A stretch of DNA of 9,514 bases from Euryarchaeota archaeon UBA13 (GTDB lineage: Archaea > Thermoplasmatota > Poseidoniia > Poseidoniales > Poseidoniaceae): the NCBI GenBank assembly GCA_002495945.1, contig DAHU01000104.1:1-9514 (forward strand). Reading direction: 5' to 3'. Under the pieces are notes generated by a model. It saw only the letters and a list, made by a program, of their open reading frames with translations, ran no database searches and was not told where the DNA came from. Shown one piece after another: positions 5,953-9,514 of this stretch; within the stretch, counting starts at the first letter, position 1; each line of letters starts with the position of its first letter. The position numbers were made by a program, and so were the translations under genes.

Positions 5953-6331
5953 ATGCAAATGATTCGCCACAGCCGCATGAAGACTTGGCGTTTGGATTAT
6001 TTATTTTGAATCCCCCGCCCATTAATCTATCTTCATAGTCGATTTCAATCCCGTTTAGTAGGTGACTTGATGAATTAGGGACAAGTATCCTAAACCCTGA
6101 GATGGATAATTCTTGGCAATCAATGTCTGTGGTTTCGACGATTTGGAGATCATACATGTATCCAGAGCAGCCGCCGGACAAGACACCAACAAGCAAAGCC
6201 ATACTTCTATCATCACCAAATGCCTGTTCTAGCATAGACTGAGCATTGTCGGTAATAGTCAAATTAACTTCAACAACCTCTGGTTTCTGTATCAGCACCG
6301 GACTAGCAGTCTCACAAGTTCCACAATCCAT
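5951..6331 (-). CDS. A-type iron-sulfur carrier protein (IscA/ErpA/SufA family)
   Basis: A 126-residue protein that would accept and deliver Fe-S clusters in the cytoplasm. The three cluster-binding cysteines are present: C55 in GGCSGY, and C119 and C121 in CGCGESF. The stretch GGGFKINNPNAKSSCGCG (from about residue 105) is canonical. The family core starts near residue 22. Ahead of it is an added tail of about 20 residues with a C3-G-T-C6 pair, which typical IscA/ErpA (about 107-116 residues) lack. ErpA, IscA and SufA cannot be told apart here. ATG 6331 is the only reasonable start, although its Shine-Dalgarno site is weak (GGGATT). It lies 52 nt after the TrmB-like regulator and 8 nt before the ygfZ-like gene, which supports a joint role in [4Fe-4S] maturation. 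Confidence 0.93.
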   Translation of the reverse strand: MDCGTCETASPVLIQKPEVVEVNLTITDNAQSMLEQAFGDDRSMALLVGVLSGGCSGYMYDLQIVETTDIDCQELSISGFRILVPNSSSHLLNGIEIDYEDRLMGGGFKINNPNAKSSCGCGESFA

Positions 6332-6383
6332 GTTAATCCCAACTAGTCTTTCTCTATGAACGTGTGCATTATTTGTCTAATAT

Positions 6384-7727
6384 TCAGTCGATAATGGTAA
6401 TTTCGTAGCAGCACGAACTTTCATCATTACTACATTGGCGCTTACAGGATTCTACTGTTTTGTTATATCGCTCCTTAACTACTCCTGCAATGACGCTTTC
6501 ATCCATGTTGCAAAACATTACTGAGGTATCTGGTTGCCCATCACAAGCATTTCCATCGTAAACAGTAATCATGTTGGGCGGCAAAGTATCATACTCTATT
6601 GCACCCATGCCTAATTCTTGCCACTCGGACTTTATGTTGTTCCAAAATGTTGTATCATTGTCAATGTGTTGCAGTTTAACTGCTAATTCTTGACCAATTC
6701 TAAAACCAACATCTTGGAATAATTGATTCGTGTTAATACCAAGTGCTGATAATGTGTTTGATTGCGGTATTACATCATTACTAACGACTGCACCATTACG
6801 AGTTAGAACTGCGTTTGTATTACGATTCATACCCAACTTCATAGATTCTTTGAATCGTTCGTAAAATGACCCATCGCCTAATGTCAAACGTAGTGGTTCG
6901 GTCATTAATCCGTCAACCATCTTCGCCTTTGCGGTTTGATATGATGTTGCAGCATTCCACTGAATGTTGAGTAATTCGCTTTGAGCACTTAACAGCATTT
7001 CTGATTCCATCAATATTGCCGTGTCTTCTTTACCTCTGCCAGTTGGTGATTCTTCTGTTTGAACGAATTGTATGCCGACTTCGTTATCGACAAAAACACC
7101 GCACAAATTGAAGTCTGGATGATGTCTTATTTCGATTCGAGAATCTAACTTGTCATAAAATCTAATGGTTTTTTCATCAATACAAACTACCAGCTTGACA
7201 TCAATATTACGATCTAACGCTTCATTTACCGATTTTATACAACCAGACCTCAACATGTGTAAAATACCCCACTTGCCGAGTAACAGCCAAATTCGCTGCT
7301 CTGCTTCAGCGACGATTGATTCTATCGTAGCATGAATTGCATGCCGATCTTTGAGCACAGAAAATGAGTCCTCATCGTGAATTGGTTGATTGGAGATAAT
7401 CGCATAATTTCCAGAATTGGTCAATGATTCTAAATTTTCGTTAATACGTCGTAAATCCATTTCTTTGGTACGAATAATTTGCTTGAAAACATCGTTAATT
7501 GTCATGCCAAAGAATCTAATTGGCTTGTCGAGAGTTGCTTTTACTAAGCCCTTTTCCTGTAGTTTTCGCAGTGAATTGTATGCATCCATCCTTGATAAAC
7601 CGAGTCGCTTACCGATCTCACTGGCTTTAGCAGGGGGTTGACATGCCATATCAATAATGAGCAAAGCATGTTTTTCATCCAGACCTGCTTCTACGAGTTT
7701 TTTGATAATTTCATCGTTGTCAGCCAT
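6384..7727 (-). CDS. TrmB-family transcriptional regulator with a C-terminal V4R-like domain
   Basis: A 447-residue protein. Residues 1-85 form a TrmB-type winged helix-turn-helix (KASEIGKRLGLSRMDAYNSL, then LQEKGLVKATLDKPIRFFG). A short helical linker leads to a TrmB middle domain of phospholipase-D-like fold (about 125-262; HATIESIVAEAEQRIWLLL, then VKLVVCID). The C-terminal part (about 330-447) matches the V4R (4-vinyl reductase) pattern: FQDVGFRIGQELA, then WNNIKSEWQELGMGAIEYD, then VMFCNMDESVIAGVVKERY and a Cys-rich end (C428, C432, C439, C440). V4R domains bind small ligands in regulators such as DmpR/XylR and may hold zinc through cysteines. The ATG is 7 nt after the stop of the TPR gene, and GGTGA overlaps that stop. 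TrmB proteins often sense sugars. The ligand here is unknown. Confidence 0.85.
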   Translation of the reverse strand: MADNDEIIKKLVEAGLDEKHALLIIDMACQPPAKASEIGKRLGLSRMDAYNSLRKLQEKGLVKATLDKPIRFFGMTINDVFKQIIRTKEMDLRRINENLESLTNSGNYAIISNQPIHDEDSFSVLKDRHAIHATIESIVAEAEQRIWLLLGKWGILHMLRSGCIKSVNEALDRNIDVKLVVCIDEKTIRFYDKLDSRIEIRHHPDFNLCGVFVDNEVGIQFVQTEESPTGRGKEDTAILMESEMLLSAQSELLNIQWNAATSYQTAKAKMVDGLMTEPLRLTLGDGSFYERFKESMKLGMNRNTNAVLTRNGAVVSNDVIPQSNTLSALGINTNQLFQDVGFRIGQELAVKLQHIDNDTTFWNNIKSEWQELGMGAIEYDTLPPNMITVYDGNACDGQPDTSVMFCNMDESVIAGVVKERYNKTVESCKRQCSNDESSCCYEITIID

Positions 7728-7734
7728 ATATATG

Positions 7735-7739
7735 TCACC
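7735..7739 (-). promoter_or_regulatory. Shine-Dalgarno site of the TrmB-like gene, overlapping the TPR-gene stop
   Basis: GGTGA on the minus strand includes the TGA of the TPR gene and lies 7 nt before ATG 7727. It indicates translational coupling of the two genes. Confidence 0.65.
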
Positions 7740-9495
7740 GTTTCTTTTTGTTTTGTTCCTTAATTAGAATATTACATCTTCTGATTTGGTCTTTGGTTCG
7801 CTTAATCTCATCTTTGGTTAAACCGCGCGGTATTGCTTGTTCGAAACACTTCACTGCGTCTTGATATCTTTCCATTTCTGCATATGCTGTACCCATGTTG
7901 TAGAGGGTTTTTCCTCTAACCTCTTCGGGTTTAATTAGCATTGCTTGGTGATATGATTCAACACACGCAGGGTAATTTTCCAAATAATAAAACGCATTTC
8001 CTCTACCGTTTAGAATTCTAATTACCATCTCGTCGTCATTTGAGAAGGATGGCAAAGCTCGGTCAAAACATGACAATGCTTCAGCGTATTTGCCCGCTTC
8101 TATCAATGCTACACCTTGATTGTACCATGAAATGTCCTGATTTGCTATTGATGTCGATGCAGGGTTACGGAATTCTTCTTGGACAAGCGAATTTGATTGA
8201 ACTTCCAGCGCTGCTTTTGCTAAATCGACACCAGGATTAGCCAAGGGTTCGGGGGCCGGTACCGGCGCTTGCGGACGAGCGAGCAATTCATTAGCACTCA
8301 TCATTTGCTCTTGACTAATTTCTTGGGGTGCTTCTGGAACCGGTGGTATCTCAGGTTCCGCTGTAAATTGATTGTGTTCAGTTTGAAGAGTTGCAGCATT
8401 TGCCTCTACATTTGGAGTTACTACATTTTTTACATTCATCTCGTCTTCAATTTCCTGTGCTTTAATACTGCATTTTTCTGCTGTTGTATTGTCGCCTGCT
8501 GCATATAGTGCTTTTGACAGACCACGCCACATTTCCGGATCATTTCGCTCGGTTTGTATAAGTCCCTTCCAAATTTTAACCGATTCCATGTGGTTATTGG
8601 CCATCGTGTGCGCTCTCGCATGTAGCTGCGACTCACCTTGTCCAAGTAAATCCAAGGCGGTTTGTGCCATTTCTGGCCCCTCTGGCAGGGTTGGTGGTAG
8701 GCCTGCATGTGATTCTAGTACTCGTGATTCACCTTCGGCTAATTCAACTAATGTTGTAGCAAGTTCGATTCGTATTGGATTTTGCGGGTCTGATGCAACA
8801 ATTACTGTTGCAGCAGAGAGATATGCTTGCGGCTCTTGCAGTTCCATCGCTATTGGGGCCCATTTTTGTGCTGCCTTTGTGTAAGAGGGGTCTTCCCTTA
8901 ACGCATTAGAATAGCACGTAGATGCTTCTTTTAACATACCTTTGCGTTGTTTTAGCGACCCAAGATTATACCAGCCTTTGGGATTTGAAGGGTCTAATTT
9001 TTGAGCGTGTTCTATCGCAGAAATAGCATGATCTTCTAAGTCTAATCTAGCCATTGCTCCACCAGCGATTAACCATGATGGCGCGTGTTTGCTGGCCTCT
9101 TTCTTCAAATGTGGTTTGAGTAGGGCTAGAGCGCCTTTTGCATCTCCATTTTGTATTAGTTGTTTGGCTTCATCGGCCATGGCATCCAGATCCAGTACAT
9201 TATCAATTTCTGGCTCGATTGGAACAACAGGTAAATCAGGAATTGCACTAACGACTGGTTGAGTTACTTCTATTCTGTCCTGAATATCTTCAGTAGCGAC
9301 CACTACTTCTGCAGCCGAGCGCAACTCATCGATGTCTAATTCTTGATTGTCATCGATATCATGGTGCACTGCCTCTTCAAGCAAGGCTTGTGCATTACTC
9401 ACACCGGTTTCTTCGAGTACTGTGTCGACATCTTCTTGTTCGTAAGTTTGGATTTGTTCAACCTGCGCCATCGTTTCAATCGGCTTGATCACCAC
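7735..9495 (-). CDS. Large tetratricopeptide-repeat protein
   Basis: A protein of about 586 residues with no signal peptide or membrane segment, so probably a cytoplasmic scaffold. The acidic N-terminus (11-60) holds a single EF-hand-like loop, D46-I-D48-D-N50-Q-E-L53-D-I-D-E57. TPR motifs are clear at about 138-205 (two units, KGWYNLGSLKQRKGMLKEAS) and at about 455-560 (three units: WYNQGVALIEAGKYAEALSC, GRGNAFYYLENYPACVESY, LYNMGTAYAEMERYQDAVKC). A weaker one lies at about 315-348. A Pro-rich linker spans about 380-420, and the C-terminus is basic (NKKKR). The start is uncertain. GTG 9495 has GAGGG 4-5 nt upstream, ATG 9471 lacks a Shine-Dalgarno site, and the frame is open to the window edge, so the gene could begin outside. 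It is first in the visible unit and coupled to the TrmB-like regulator. Its partner is unknown. Confidence 0.8.
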   Translation of the reverse strand: MVIKPIETMAQVEQIQTYEQEDVDTVLEETGVSNAQALLEEAVHHDIDDNQELDIDELRSAAEVVVATEDIQDRIEVTQPVVSAIPDLPVVPIEPEIDNVLDLDAMADEAKQLIQNGDAKGALALLKPHLKKEASKHAPSWLIAGGAMARLDLEDHAISAIEHAQKLDPSNPKGWYNLGSLKQRKGMLKEASTCYSNALREDPSYTKAAQKWAPIAMELQEPQAYLSAATVIVASDPQNPIRIELATTLVELAEGESRVLESHAGLPPTLPEGPEMAQTALDLLGQGESQLHARAHTMANNHMESVKIWKGLIQTERNDPEMWRGLSKALYAAGDNTTAEKCSIKAQEIEDEMNVKNVVTPNVEANAATLQTEHNQFTAEPEIPPVPEAPQEISQEQMMSANELLARPQAPVPAPEPLANPGVDLAKAALEVQSNSLVQEEFRNPASTSIANQDISWYNQGVALIEAGKYAEALSCFDRALPSFSNDDEMVIRILNGRGNAFYYLENYPACVESYHQAMLIKPEEVRGKTLYNMGTAYAEMERYQDAVKCFEQAIPRGLTKDEIKRTKDQIRRCNILIKEQNKKKR

Positions 9496-9514
9496 GCTGC
9501 CCTCGCAGCGATTT

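Noticed and set aside
5943..5978. Longer start for the ygfZ-like gene at 5978
   Set aside because: It would overlap the A-type carrier by 28 nt and add residues without family similarity; ATG 5942 has its own AGGTG site.
7728..7734. ATATAT run before the TrmB-like gene as a TATA box
   Set aside because: It lies in a 7-nt gap directly before the ATG, too close to the start for a promoter with normal archaeal spacing; the gene is coupled to the TPR gene.
7738..7757. Pyrimidine-rich stretch (T-runs on the plus strand) as a terminator
   Set aside because: It encodes the Lys-rich C-terminus of the TPR protein on the minus strand, where it reads as A-runs, and has no stem beside it.
8040..8884. 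Open frames on both strands within the TPR gene (8040-8240, 8269-8508, 8436-8708, 8489-8884)
   Set aside because: They are out-of-frame readings of a gene with clear TPR motifs and have no domain signature of their own.

Overview
The window looks like a piece of an archaeal chromosome. The best guess is a marine planktonic euryarchaeote of the Poseidoniia (Marine Group II) type. The grounds are a TrmB-family regulator (mostly archaeal), GC content in the low-to-mid 40s percent by eye, very short intergenic gaps, Shine-Dalgarno sites of the GGTGA/GGAGG kind, and an aerobic-style gene set (proton-translocating transhydrogenase, malate dehydrogenase, a secreted Reeler-like protein). The lineage is an inference from gene content, not from a marker gene.

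Layout. Left half, minus strand (transcription from about 4150 down to 1): the three-gene NAD(P)+ transhydrogenase operon pntAa-pntAb-pntB with a 4-nt overlap and then a 1-nt gap; next a signal-peptide protein with a Reeler-like domain, an unusual C-x-C-H motif and a C-terminal membrane anchor; then the start of a further membrane protein that runs off the left edge. Middle, plus strand: mdh (LDH-like malate dehydrogenase), divergent from pntAa across a 158-bp shared regulatory region. Right half, minus strand (from 9495 down to 5241): a large TPR protein, a TrmB-type regulator fused to a V4R-like ligand-binding domain, an A-type iron-sulfur carrier (IscA/ErpA family), and a short YgfZ/IBA57-family protein. 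The last gene meets mdh tail to tail with a 7-bp overlap.

How the genes may work together. The mdh/pnt divergon handles NAD(H)/NADP(H): malate oxidation makes NADH, and the transhydrogenase uses the proton gradient to pass reducing power to NADP+. The right-hand cluster pairs an A-type carrier with a YgfZ/IBA57 homologue, the same partners known from [4Fe-4S] maturation in mitochondria and bacteria. They sit downstream of a cysteine-rich TrmB-V4R regulator that is translationally coupled to a TPR scaffold. A link between the regulator and Fe-S or redox status is a hypothesis from context only.

Most notable points: (1) the transhydrogenase seems to lack the membrane histidine at both places where it is known in other transhydrogenases; (2) the secreted protein has C-x-C-H where a c-type haem site would have C-x-x-C-H; (3) TrmB fused to V4R; (4) the compact A-type carrier/YgfZ pair in an apparent archaeon; (5) a perfect 9-bp hairpin lying on the probable start of the left-edge gene. 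No RNA genes, mobile elements, CRISPR arrays or long repeats were seen. No gene-free stretch exceeds 300 bases.
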